A stretch of 45,145 bases of DNA from contig JAFUHX010000085.1 in NCBI GenBank assembly GCA_017474045.1, positions 1 through 45,145 of the forward strand, given 5' to 3'. Shown here piece by piece: positions 1-7,961 of the stretch. Position numbers and translations under genes: made by a program. This DNA comes from Clostridia bacterium (GTDB lineage: Bacteria > Bacillota > Clostridia > Oscillospirales > Acutalibacteraceae). The notes under the pieces are model-generated. The model ran no database searches. It was not told where the DNA came from and saw only the letters and a program-made list of their open reading frames with translations. Every line of letters starts with the position of its first letter. The first letter of the stretch is position 1.

Positions 1-8
1 TATGCTAT

Positions 9-93
9 AAACAAACCTCGCCCTCGGAGTACCTTTGTACGCCGTCGGGTAAACCAAAATAAAGCTGAACGCTTTATTTTGGCTCGGTTTGTT
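9..93. repeat. Imperfect cruciform-like inverted repeat
   Basis: An outer arm at 9-17 (AACAAACC core) pairs with GGTTTGTT at 86-93, and the interior holds a perfect 12-bp hairpin at 54-82 (CCAAAATAAAGC, loop TGAAC, GCTTTATTTTGG). Together they form a two-level palindrome with no coding potential. It could be a degenerate mobile repeat or the terminator of a gene off the left edge. No family is recognised. Confidence 0.5.
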
Positions 94-124
94 CATTCTG
101 CGCATTTTTTCCTAGCCCCTAAAA

Positions 125-160
125 AGGGGATGTAAAAAAACTCGTTTTTTTACATCCCCT
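125..160. terminator. Strong symmetric hairpin terminator
   Basis: A perfect 16-bp stem (AGGGGATGTAAAAAAA) closes on loop CTCG, with the T-rich arm giving a T run in either direction. It lies beyond the stop of the metallophosphoesterase (minus strand) and probably ends that transcript and one entering from the left. A shorter version of the same hairpin follows the IspH-S1 gene at 37642-37674. Confidence 0.75.
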
Positions 161-242
161 CTTTTAATATCATTTTAAGACAATATATCAAGAAATGATT
201 TATTGGATAAATGAAACAATGGATTAACTATGGAAGTGTTAA

Positions 243-1547
243 TTAAATGTGTATTTCTAAAGGCTCACTTCTGTTTCCCCAAACATCCTCTGCAAAGACC
301 TTAACTGTGTAGTTTTTACCCAGTGTCATAAATGGTTCAAATGCTATTTCTTCGGGTTTGTCAGCAAAGAAATATTGAGAAAATTCCCATTCTTCATGAA
401 CAGCTTTGCCTTTTTCATTTATAACAGAAATTCTGTAAAGAAAAACCTCGTTATCCTCGCTGACCTTTGCCTGAGGAACAGTTATATAATTTAAAGCCCC
501 TTTTTTCTCGTAATGAAGAGATGCGTCTTCAGAAAAAACAGGTGCAGAGGCTTTTTCTTTTCTTGTCTCAAAGGAATATTTTTCCTTGTTTTCTTCAGTA
601 ATATTGTCTATGAGAAATTCTCTCATGATTTTTCCTTCATCAACGTCAAGGACCTTAACAAGAACTCTGTTGTCAGCGTCAACTTCAATAATAAGAGCCT
701 GGCTCATTCTGTCTTTTTCATCTGGGAACTGTCCGTTTTTGCCGTCAACTGCAAGCTCAAAATAAGAAAGACCGCCGTCATTTATGGCTGTGAATTCACC
801 TTGCCAAATAGCTCTCGGATCGTTTGCGGGAAAATGGGAATGTCCTGAAATGTGAACAACCTGAGGATATTTAGAAAGAACCTCTGTGAAAACGTCTAAG
901 CCCCAGCCGTCAGTATCGCTGCTTCCGTAAACTGTGTTTTTAACATGCTCATGCTGAAAAACAAAAACCGGTTTTTCGCTGTCGGCTTCGACTGCTGCGG
1001 CAATATTTTCGTCAAGCCACTTTATCTGTTCTTCGCTGTAATGCTTAAGTGTTTCAGAACGGGAAACACCGATGAAATGGAAACCGCCGATTACTCTGTG
1101 AAAATCTGTTTCCTGACCGGTTATTCCTGAGAAAACCTTAAGACTGTTGTTTAAATAAACATAGCTGTCGTGAGCTTTTGCAACGACTGCCAGACATTCA
1201 GTACCCTCACGAACTTCGTTTTTTGTAACGGCGGCAAAGGTATAGAATGAACTGCTTAAGCCGTGGTCAGTAATGTCTCCTGAAAAAACAACTGCATCTA
1301 AGTTTTGGTAGTCATCATCAGCTTCGCTTATGGCGTAGGCAGTTTTCATCATGGAAGAAAGCCTTCTGCATCCTGTGTCACCAAGAGTTTCAATGTGAGT
1401 GTCGCTTGCGGCAACAAAGCGCATAACCGGAATGAAATCGTCAGGCTTCATTTCGGGAACGGGTGCCACAAAAGACGGGGTGATAAGTGATGCAAAATAA
1501 ACAAATATGCTGAGAATGATGCTTGTTAAGGATGATAAGATATTCAT
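243..1547 (-). CDS. Secreted calcineurin-like metallophosphoesterase
   Basis: 434 aa, predicted extracytoplasmic phosphoesterase. A hydrophobic N-terminus (residues 3-29) ending near SFVAP looks like a signal or anchor, although it lacks the usual basic residues. Metallophosphatase motifs: DTH at 49-51, GDITDHG at 90-96, QHEH at 198-201 and GHSH at 235-238. The GNH[DE] motif is expected at 124-127, but KAHD is there, so the metal-ligand Asn is Ala while His126 and Asp127 remain. Residues ~340-434 look like a fibronectin/Ig-type beta domain. The start ATG follows AAAGGAG at good spacing, and a TTGAAA-17-TATAAT promoter lies 60 nt upstream. The neighbour, divergent, is a secreted rhamnosidase with a similar N-terminus. 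Substrate unknown; the Asn loss may alter or weaken activity. Confidence 0.85.
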   Translation of the reverse strand: MNILSSLTSIILSIFVYFASLITPSFVAPVPEMKPDDFIPVMRFVAASDTHIETLGDTGCRRLSSMMKTAYAISEADDDYQNLDAVVFSGDITDHGLSSSFYTFAAVTKNEVREGTECLAVVAKAHDSYVYLNNSLKVFSGITGQETDFHRVIGGFHFIGVSRSETLKHYSEEQIKWLDENIAAAVEADSEKPVFVFQHEHVKNTVYGSSDTDGWGLDVFTEVLSKYPQVVHISGHSHFPANDPRAIWQGEFTAINDGGLSYFELAVDGKNGQFPDEKDRMSQALIIEVDADNRVLVKVLDVDEGKIMREFLIDNITEENKEKYSFETRKEKASAPVFSEDASLHYEKKGALNYITVPQAKVSEDNEVFLYRISVINEKGKAVHEEWEFSQYFFADKPEEIAFEPFMTLGKNYTVKVFAEDVWGNRSEPLEIHI

Positions 1548-1609
1548 GTTATTTCTCCTTTTTTCTTAATATTTTTTGATATGCTATTCTCCTTTTCTTC
1601 GTTAAAATA

Positions 1610-1638
1610 ATTATATCATGATACAATTACTATTTCAA
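1610..1638 (-). promoter_or_regulatory. Sigma-A-type promoter of the metallophosphoesterase
   Basis: On the minus strand, TTGAAA (1633-1638), a 17-nt spacer and a perfect TATAAT (1610-1615). The whole 1548-1850 gap is divergent regulatory DNA with no other gene seen. Confidence 0.65.
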
Positions 1639-1747
1639 TAGTTGACCGTACCTTTGGCGGCGCATATCAGTTAAAGAATTTATCTGAGAGACCGGGGAAG
1701 ATACAATGAATTATAAGAATAGTGCTACCTAAACTTTTTCGAATAAG

Positions 1748-1776
1748 TTGAATTTCAGAATTTAATATGATAAACT
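1748..1776 (+). promoter_or_regulatory. Probable promoter of the rhamnosidase
   Basis: TTGAAT (1748-1753), a 17-nt spacer and TAAACT (1771-1776), 75 nt before the GH78 start. The -10 box is imperfect, so this is a moderate call. Confidence 0.4.
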
Positions 1777-1850
1777 AAAAACGGTTTTCAAAAGAATTTG
1801 ATTAAAGCACAAAAGCTTTAAAATATCAAACAGTTCCGGAGGAGGACACT

Positions 1851-4187
1851 ATGCAGATTATTCAGACTATAATTTCCTATTTTGCAATAGCGGCGGCTTT
1901 TATTTCTTCGCTTTTTTCGTGGGGAGAGGCAGCGATGATACCTTATACAAATAACTATGAGATTCCTGAAAGTATTCCCGAATACAGCGTGATTTCAACA
2001 GAAGAGAAAAACGATTGGAAGGCAAAATGGATTTGGGATAAAGAAAATCTGACTGAAAAAAATGTCTGGATGTGCTTTAATAAAAAGCTCAACCTTAATA
2101 AAATACCCGAAAAGCTGATTGCTGATATCTCAGCTGACTCAAAATATTGGCTTTATATAAACGGAGAAACCGTTGTTTTTGAAGGTAGCGTGAAACGAGG
2201 ACCGGAAAAAAACAGCGGCTATTACGACAGTATAGATATTGCGCCTTATCTCAAAAAGGGAGAAAACTCAATCAGCGCTTTAGTTTGGTTCTGGGATAAT
2301 GAAACCAGCTATTCCTATTGCAGCAGCGGTCAGGGCGGCTTCCTTTTTGAAGCTATTGGCGAAGATGTTGCCATAGTTTCCGATAAAAGCTGGAAGGTAA
2401 AAAGAAACAGTGCCTATGTCGATTCTCCTTTTTATCCCCCTAACTACAGACTTGCTGAATATAGTGTTTATTTTGATGCAAGAGAAGATATGGGAGATTG
2501 GACAAAGGAAGCTTATGATACTTCCGCGTGGGAAAACAGCACCGAATATGCTGTCGGCGGTGAGGGCGCTTATGGCAAGCTTTATCCTCGAGGAATCCCT
2601 TTTTTGAAGGATTACGGTCTTAAAGCTTATAAAAATTCAGCTGATTTTGAAAACTATACTGTAAACAATCTGTTGGGTGAAAAAATTACCGTAGATATCC
2701 CTTATAACGCTCAGATTACTCCTTATCTTAAAGTTATAGCTCCTGCCGGAAAAAAGATTCGGATAACAACAGAAAACACTTTAAGCGGAGCAGTTTCAAC
2801 AACCTATATAACTAAAGAGGGCGAACAGGAGTTTGAGTCTTTAGGTTGGTTCAACGGAGAGCATATTACCTATAAAATACCGAAGGGAGTAACGGTTGTT
2901 TCTTTAAAATATCGCGAAACAGGATATAACAGTTCCTTCTGCGGTAATTTCAAGTGCGAAGATGAATTTCTGAATTCACTTTGGCAAAAATCTCTGCGTA
3001 CCCTTTATGTTACCATGCGAGATAATTTTATGGATTGTCCCGACAGAGAAAGGGCAGCCTGGTGGGGCGATGTAACCAATGAAATGATTCTGACGATGTA
3101 TTCCATGGACGCGGACTCCTACCTGCTTTATCAAAAGGGCGTTGAGGCAATGCTTTCTCATATTGATGAAACAAAGGTTCTTCAGACAGTTGTTCCAATA
3201 AACGGCGATTATTTTGAACTTCCTGTTCAGCAGCTTGCAGGAATAGTGGGCTTTTTAACCTATTATGAATATACCGGCGACAAGGCCTTTATTGAAAAGG
3301 TTTATAGTGCTTCTCTTGACTATCTGAAGCTTTGGGAAATTGGCGAAAACAATCTTGTTGTTCATCGCAGCGGCTCATGGGATTGGGCTGATTGGGGCTC
3401 AAAAGCAGATATGACAGCCATTGAAAATGCTTGGGTTTACTATGCTCTTTCTGCCACAGAGAAAATGGCAGCTATATTGGAAAAAGAAGAGGATATCTCT
3501 TTTATTGCCGAAAGGAAGGCCGCCATTTCAAAAGGCTATAAGGCTCTCTGGACAGCTGAGGGCTTCAAAAGCGAAGAAGTGAAAAAATGCGACGACAGAG
3601 CCAACGCCCTTGCTGTTTTATCAGGACTTGCAGAAAAAGAGCAATATGAAACCATAACCAATGTGCTTTTGACCACTAAAAATTCAAGTCCCTATATGGA
3701 ATATTATGTTCTTGAAGCGCTTTGCAAAATGGAAAAATACGAAGCAGCAAAAGAGCGAATAAAAGACAGATATGATGGAATGGTTTGTGAGGATTATTCA
3801 ACCCTCTGGGAATTCTGGGACTCCTGGCGCGGAACCATGAATCATGCATGGAGTGGCGGACCGCTTGTTATAATGAGCAAGTATTTTGCAGGAATTGCTC
3901 CTGTTGAAGCAGGCTATGAAAAGGTAAAAATTGAACCTCAATATGATTTGCAAAACAGCCTGAGCTGTACTGTTCCCAGCGTGAAAGGATTAATCACGGT
4001 GAATTATGAAAAATCCTCGGAAGCTTATGTTGTAAATCTTTCTCTTCCGGAAAGCATGAAGGCGGTTTTATATGTCCCTGCCAAAGCTGTTGTTAATATC
4101 AATTCTAAGCCTTATTATAAAGACGGCGAATATATAAACGATGATAAAAACAGCCCGGTGGAGATTGTTGAAAAAGCCTTAGGATAA
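1851..4187 (+). CDS. Secreted GH78-like alpha-L-rhamnosidase
   Basis: 778 aa, predicted to remove terminal alpha-L-rhamnose from plant or bacterial glycans outside the cell. A hydrophobic N-terminus (1-28) serves as signal/anchor. Residues ~45-240 resemble the jelly-roll sugar-binding region, ~250-370 a beta-sandwich, ~380-690 the (alpha/alpha)6 catalytic barrel and ~690-778 the C-terminal beta-sandwich. The acidic triad pattern of GH78 (D-x4-E-x6-D) is seen at D395, E400 and D407 in DCPDRERAAWWGD; E654 in TLWEFWD fits the second catalytic acid, followed by MNHAWSGG. Start: ATG after GGAGGAG. No transporter is directly adjacent on this strand; the MFS gene downstream points the other way. The rhamnosidase name rests on these motifs; specificity within GH78 is not proven. 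Confidence 0.85.
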   Translation: MQIIQTIISYFAIAAAFISSLFSWGEAAMIPYTNNYEIPESIPEYSVISTEEKNDWKAKWIWDKENLTEKNVWMCFNKKLNLNKIPEKLIADISADSKYWLYINGETVVFEGSVKRGPEKNSGYYDSIDIAPYLKKGENSISALVWFWDNETSYSYCSSGQGGFLFEAIGEDVAIVSDKSWKVKRNSAYVDSPFYPPNYRLAEYSVYFDAREDMGDWTKEAYDTSAWENSTEYAVGGEGAYGKLYPRGIPFLKDYGLKAYKNSADFENYTVNNLLGEKITVDIPYNAQITPYLKVIAPAGKKIRITTENTLSGAVSTTYITKEGEQEFESLGWFNGEHITYKIPKGVTVVSLKYRETGYNSSFCGNFKCEDEFLNSLWQKSLRTLYVTMRDNFMDCPDRERAAWWGDVTNEMILTMYSMDADSYLLYQKGVEAMLSHIDETKVLQTVVPINGDYFELPVQQLAGIVGFLTYYEYTGDKAFIEKVYSASLDYLKLWEIGENNLVVHRSGSWDWADWGSKADMTAIENAWVYYALSATEKMAAILEKEEDISFIAERKAAISKGYKALWTAEGFKSEEVKKCDDRANALAVLSGLAEKEQYETITNVLLTTKNSSPYMEYYVLEALCKMEKYEAAKERIKDRYDGMVCEDYSTLWEFWDSWRGTMNHAWSGGPLVIMSKYFAGIAPVEAGYEKVKIEPQYDLQNSLSCTVPSVKGLITVNYEKSSEAYVVNLSLPESMKAVLYVPAKAVVNINSKPYYKDGEYINDDKNSPVEIVEKALG

Positions 4188-4287
4188 ATCCAAGCGAAAA
4201 TTCTCTTGAGCGATTATGAACTAAAAATTCTTTAATTGAGTTTGTTTTTTTTACAAGAGCTTTTCTGATTAATACTTAGAGTAAAAT

Positions 4288-4317
4288 ATCCCCCTGACTT
4301 CTAAAAGTCAGGGGGAT
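4288..4317. terminator. Bidirectional terminator between convergent genes
   Basis: A 13-bp perfect stem (ATCCCCCTGACTT) with loop CTAA, lying between the rhamnosidase stop and the MFS stop. The T-rich flanks are short (ATTTT on the minus side, CTTTTC on the plus side). Confidence 0.7.
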
Positions 4318-4347
4318 GAACTTTTCATATTAAAAAACTCTTAGTGA

Positions 4348-5721
4348 TTATTTTTCTTCAACGCTGAAACCTTTTTTGATAAGGAAATAAAGGGGAACAA
4401 GCACGAAAACAGAAACAATTGCCGCGTAAACAAACATACTTGCTGAAGGTACAATTGTTTCAACACCGAATTCATTTATATATGTAACTGCTGAATTACG
4501 GCAAGCCATATCGCCGAGTGCAGGACCGAGTACCATGGGAATAAGTACGGTAAAAATCATTCTGATGCCCTGGAAAAGACCTGCTTTTCCCTCGGGTATG
4601 AAATCTTTTATAGAGGCGTTAAGCTGAATACCCATAACAAGATTTCCAACCACAGCAGGAACAATGCCTATAAGAATAATATGTATATTGGTTGAGGTTG
4701 AAAGAATAACAAGACCGGCTGTTGCAAGAATTGCGCTGGGAATAAGTCCTTTTGCTTTGCTTTTTCCCGAAAGCTTGAGGAGTAATACCATACTGCCTAT
4801 AAGAATAGCAACCATAATAACAAAGGTAGCAATAACACTCGGTGTAATAAGGTTGTCGCCGTTGTCGGGAATAACAACATACTGAAGATAAACGAGAAGA
4901 TAGGGGAAAAACACCTGATAAGAAACGCTGGAAAAGCCAACAGCTAAAAGCGTGAGATAAAGCCTGGTGTTATTCTTGATAACTGAGGGCCTGAAGCCAT
5001 AGAAAAGGTCTGCCCAATAGCTTGCAGAGACTTCATTTTTATCAGCTGTTTTATCGGGATTTTTAATAAGGAACAGGCCTGCAATACCGCAAGCAGTAAC
5101 GATAAGACCGAGATAAAGGAAGAAATTCCGATAGGAAACAGCTCCGGACTGAGCGAGGCTGCCAATCCCCATAACTGCAACCATTGAAAGAAAGCCTACG
5201 AATGTAAAAGCAGTTTCAATAGTAGGTCTGATTTTTGGTGTAGAAATATCAGTTACCCATGCATTGAAGGCGGCGTCGTTACTTGTTGATCCCATAAAAG
5301 TCATAATAATATCCATTAAAATTATGACCCAAACAGTGCTTGTGAGAATCTTAGCTTCATCAGTAAGGCCTAAAATCGCTGCAACATTATCTTTTGTAAT
5401 GAAGCCGAAAATAGCAGTAACAAGACCCCAAAGTATATAACCGACGGATATAAAAAGCTTGCGGTTTTTCATTTTGTCGCTGAGAGTTCCCATTACAAAA
5501 GTCGTAAGAACAGCGGCAATGGCTGAAAGAGCAACCATGCGGCTGATAGCGGTTGTAGGAGCCATTGAGCCGGCCATTGCTTCTTCAGATGCGCTTGAAT
5601 AAACGGAGTTATAGAGGAAGGTGTTGAAATACATGTTTTCAATATTCCACGCAATACCACCCATAAAACTGAAAAGACACATCGTGAACCAGGTCTTTTT
5701 AGAAAGTTTTTCTTTAATCAT
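4348..5721 (-). CDS. MFS transporter
   Basis: 457 aa integral membrane protein with about 12 hydrophobic segments, of the major facilitator type. N-terminal pattern TWFTMCLFSFMGGIAWNIEN; the cytoplasmic loop GTLSDKMKNRK at ~95 matches the MFS motif A (G-x3-D-x2-x-x-R/K). The chosen ATG at 5721 has AAAGGA at about 9 nt; an in-frame ATG 33 nt upstream lacks a ribosome site. A TTGAAT-17-TATAAT promoter precedes it. The neighbouring extracellular glycosidase suggests, by context only, sugar or oligosaccharide uptake. The substrate cannot be read from the sequence. Confidence 0.85.
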   Translation of the reverse strand: MIKEKLSKKTWFTMCLFSFMGGIAWNIENMYFNTFLYNSVYSSASEEAMAGSMAPTTAISRMVALSAIAAVLTTFVMGTLSDKMKNRKLFISVGYILWGLVTAIFGFITKDNVAAILGLTDEAKILTSTVWVIILMDIIMTFMGSTSNDAAFNAWVTDISTPKIRPTIETAFTFVGFLSMVAVMGIGSLAQSGAVSYRNFFLYLGLIVTACGIAGLFLIKNPDKTADKNEVSASYWADLFYGFRPSVIKNNTRLYLTLLAVGFSSVSYQVFFPYLLVYLQYVVIPDNGDNLITPSVIATFVIMVAILIGSMVLLLKLSGKSKAKGLIPSAILATAGLVILSTSTNIHIILIGIVPAVVGNLVMGIQLNASIKDFIPEGKAGLFQGIRMIFTVLIPMVLGPALGDMACRNSAVTYINEFGVETIVPSASMFVYAAIVSVFVLVPLYFLIKKGFSVEEK

Positions 5722-5752
5722 TTTCTTCGTTCCTTTCACCTGATATAAAAGC

Positions 5753-5781
5753 ATTATATATTAGAATCAAAGAGAATTCAA
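5753..5781 (-). promoter_or_regulatory. Promoter of the MFS gene
   Basis: Minus-strand TTGAAT (5776-5781), 17-nt spacer, TATAAT (5753-5758), about 30 nt before the translation start. Confidence 0.65.
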
Positions 5782-5948
5782 TAATGATTTCTGATAAGAA
5801 AGAAAAAAGCTTGAAATATTTTTCATCAGTAATATTGAACTGTTAGTTTCAAAAAGGAAATTCTTGTGGCAAGAATCGGAAAGAGGGAAGGGTGATTTAA
5901 AAAATATGATTTTTGGTCAGTAAAAAGTTTTTTTGATGTTTTCCCTGT

Positions 5949-6767
5949 TCAGAAGTTATTTCCTTTATTGCCAAGCTGATAGAATGCTACTGCAGAAGCG
6001 GCGGCAACATTCAGCGAATCAACACCGTGAAACATTGGTATTTTTACTGTAAAATCACATTCGTCTATGGTTTCGTCGGAAAGTCCGTCGCCTTCGGTTC
6101 CCAAAATTATGGCGAGCTTCTTTTCCTCTGTCAGTTTTGGATCATCAATAGAAAGAGAATTATCCTTAAGCGCCATAGCTACGGTTTTGAAGCCGAGAGA
6201 CTTTATTTCATCAAGACTGTCGCCTTGTAAAAATGTCCAATCAATCTGAAAAACGGTACCCATGCTGACTCTTGCGGCGCGTCTGTAAAGAGGGTCAGAA
6301 CACCCCGGAGTGAGAAGGACTGCATCCATTCCGAGTGCTGCAGCTGAACGGATTATGGCACCCACATTGGTCGGATTCATAACCTTATCAAGAATAACAA
6401 TTCTTCTTTTGTTTTTGCAGATTTCTCTGACGTCAGGCAAGGGCTTTCGCTTCATAGCGCAAAGCATACCTCTTGTAAGCTTGAAGCCGGTCAGCTGTGT
6501 AAGAATATCAAATTCAGCACTAAAAACAGAAACATCTTTCATTCTGGCAAGAATTTGCTTGCCTTCGCCCTGAATATGCTTTTTCTCCATAAGACACGAA
6601 ACCGGCTCATATCCTGCGTCAAGAGCCCGATTTATAACCTTTGGGCTTTCAGCAATAAACAAGGCTCTTTCCGGAAACTCTCTGTTTAAAAGCTGTCCCT
6701 CGGTAAGCCTTGCATATATGTCCAGCTCAGGAGCGAGAAAATCTGTAATTTCAATAATTTTATTCAT
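5949..6767 (-). CDS. TrmH/SpoU family RNA 2'-O-methyltransferase
   Basis: 272 aa, predicted to methylate the ribose of an rRNA or tRNA nucleotide with S-adenosylmethionine. An N-terminal substrate-binding region (1-~105) precedes the SPOUT knot domain (~115-268). Family motifs: NPTNVGAIIRSAAALG (motif 1), LGTEGDGLS (motif 2) and IPMFHGVDSLNVAAASAVAFY (motif 3, with the SLN of SpoU enzymes). The length is usual for RlmB/TsnR-type proteins with an added N-terminal domain. Start: ATG with GGAG 6 nt upstream; promoter TTGAAA-18-TATAAT at 6826-6855. The target nucleotide cannot be assigned. It appears to be a single-gene unit. Confidence 0.9.
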   Translation of the reverse strand: MNKIIEITDFLAPELDIYARLTEGQLLNREFPERALFIAESPKVINRALDAGYEPVSCLMEKKHIQGEGKQILARMKDVSVFSAEFDILTQLTGFKLTRGMLCAMKRKPLPDVREICKNKRRIVILDKVMNPTNVGAIIRSAAALGMDAVLLTPGCSDPLYRRAARVSMGTVFQIDWTFLQGDSLDEIKSLGFKTVAMALKDNSLSIDDPKLTEEKKLAIILGTEGDGLSDETIDECDFTVKIPMFHGVDSLNVAAASAVAFYQLGNKGNNF

Positions 6768-6825
6768 GTCATTCTCCGTTGTGTCGCAATATATCTGTGT
6801 GTCATAAATCCTGATTATTGAACTG

Positions 6826-6855
6826 ATTATATCACAGTCGCGTTTATCTTTTCAA
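6826..6855 (-). promoter_or_regulatory. Promoter of the RNA methyltransferase
   Basis: Minus-strand TTGAAA (6850-6855), 18-nt spacer, TATAAT (6826-6831). Confidence 0.6.
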
Positions 6856-6871
6856 CCGGTGACAACAAAAC

Positions 6872-6895
6872 ACCCCTGACTTTTCAGTCAGGGGT
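6872..6895 (-). terminator. Terminator after the XRE gene
   Basis: A 9-bp stem ACCCCTGAC/GTCAGGGGT with a TTTTCA loop, followed on the minus strand by TGTTTTGTT. It lies directly after the XRE regulator stop (6905). The stem resembles the one at 4288-4317. Confidence 0.75.
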
Positions 6896-6904
6896 TAAGC
6901 TTTT

Positions 6905-7210
6905 TTATTTCAAGCCTTTAGCAATCGCAATAAGATGTTCCAATTGCTCACTGCTTAAATTCTTCGTAGCATCAAGAAGCTCCTTTGATTTTGTCGGATT
7001 CTTTACAGATACATCAAAAAATTCCATAGGTGTAATGTCAAGATAGTCACAGATATAAAAGAACACAGCCATAGAAGGAAAGTTTACACCATTTTCAATA
7101 TTATTGATGTAGCCTTCACTCTGACCGATAGACAAACTCATTTCACGGGCAGAAACACCTTTGTTCATTCTAAGTTCAGTTAATCTTTTGATGAATTCTT
7201 CTCTTTCCAT
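6905..7210 (-). CDS. XRE-family helix-turn-helix regulator
   Basis: 101 aa with one Cro/C1-type HTH: residues ~4-60, including GVSAREMSLSIGQSEGYINN for the two DNA-contacting helices and PSMAVFFYICDYLDITPMEFF for the rest of the bundle. The C-terminal ~35 residues are a helical tail (LEHLIAIAKGL) seen in many short clostridial XRE proteins. The ATG at 7210 has AGGTGG at 9 nt; a GTG 9 nt earlier has no usable spacing. The inverted repeat ATACaagtgGTAT near 7243-7256 could be an autoregulatory operator (inference). It diverges from the SLOG-like gene and may control it. Confidence 0.85.
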   Translation of the reverse strand: MEREEFIKRLTELRMNKGVSAREMSLSIGQSEGYINNIENGVNFPSMAVFFYICDYLDITPMEFFDVSVKNPTKSKELLDATKNLSSEQLEHLIAIAKGLK

Positions 7211-7283
7211 ATTCGTCACCCACCTGTATATGATTATACTAAATACAAGTGGTATTATTATCTGAACAAATCATCAATATACA

Positions 7284-7312
7284 TTGACATATCTAATTGA
7301 TTTAGATATAAT
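7284..7312 (+). promoter_or_regulatory. Consensus promoter with a 200-nt leader
   Basis: TTGACA (7284-7289), a 17-nt spacer and TATAAT (7307-7312) give a perfect sigma-A promoter. The gene starts about 200 nt downstream at 7518, leaving room for the structured leader at 7361-7498. Confidence 0.8.
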
Positions 7313-7360
7313 TATTAATTATATCCATTCTGTTTGGTTCAAGATATGATTCACCTAAAT

Positions 7361-7498
7361 CTTAATGACCGCTATACACACAATTGTTATTTGAAGATGC
7401 CTCATGCCAACGGCGGGCCGGTCTTCGTACTCTTAAATGAGTCAACAGAGATAGCGAGGTCATAAGATAGCCCACCGATTTTGGCTTCGGTGGGTTTT
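7361..7498 (+). ncRNA. Structured leader RNA ending in an intrinsic terminator (riboswitch-like, unassigned)
   Basis: A long closing helix pairs 7361-7375 (CTTaATGACCGCTAT) with 7451-7466 (ATAGCGagGTCATAAG), 14 bp with two small bulges. It encloses GAAGA/TCTTC (7393-7397 with 7422-7426, containing GCCaacGGC) and ACTC/GAGT (7429-7432 with 7439-7442). Directly downstream is a terminator, CCCACCGA/TCGGTGGG (7471-7494) plus TTTT, just before the GGAGGA ribosome site. The 5-mer ATAGC occurs at both 7451 and 7467, so the 5' strand GCTAT could switch partners and compete with the terminator base. The architecture matches a transcriptional riboswitch or attenuator, but I recognise no known class; a terminated small RNA is also possible. 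Confidence 0.5.
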
Positions 7499-7517
7499 AT
7501 AAATTGGAGGAATATTT

Positions 7518-7961
7518 ATGACGGTAACCTTCTTCGGCAACAAGGACACACCAAAAGAAATAGAGCCGACCTTACGATCGACTCTGATAGATTTGATTGA
7601 AAATAAAAATGCAACTGTATTTTATGTAGGCAACAACGGAAGCTTCGACACTATGGTACGATGTCAGCTCGAAAATTTATCCCAAACCTACCCAATAACT
7701 TATAGCGTGGTTTTAGCTTATCTTCCCGGCAAGAAAAATGAGTATGATGACTATAAAAATACTATCTTTCCTGAAGGTATTGAAGCTGTACCCAAACGCT
7801 TTGCAATCTCTTGGCGCAATAAGTGGATGCTTAGTCAGTCTGACATTGTTGTAACTTATGTTGCTCATAACTTTGGCGGTGCATGGCGTTTTAAGACATT
7901 GGCGGAAAGGGAAGGGAAGCCGATAATTGAATTGAGCAGGATTATCTCTTTTTATAAATAA
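7518..7961 (+). CDS. Small SLOG/Rossmann-like protein of unknown function
   Basis: 147 aa, single domain. The start MTVTFFGNKDTP resembles the nucleotide-binding beta-alpha turn of SLOG/DUF1273 (YpsA-like) proteins (FTGHRDxP). Later features fit an alternating beta/alpha fold: ATVFYVGNNGSFD (~35-47), ITYSVVLAYLP (~59-69), then SQSDIVVTYVAHNFGGAWRF (~110-130), where Gly-Gly-Ala could form a ligand loop. SLOG domains bind nucleotide-like ligands in stress and defence settings; the family assignment is an inference from pattern. Start: ATG with GGAGGA at 7 nt. It sits behind the structured leader and overlaps the convergent XRE/zinc-ribbon gene by 20 nt at the 3' ends. Confidence 0.75.
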   Translation: MTVTFFGNKDTPKEIEPTLRSTLIDLIENKNATVFYVGNNGSFDTMVRCQLENLSQTYPITYSVVLAYLPGKKNEYDDYKNTIFPEGIEAVPKRFAISWRNKWMLSQSDIVVTYVAHNFGGAWRFKTLAEREGKPIIELSRIISFYK

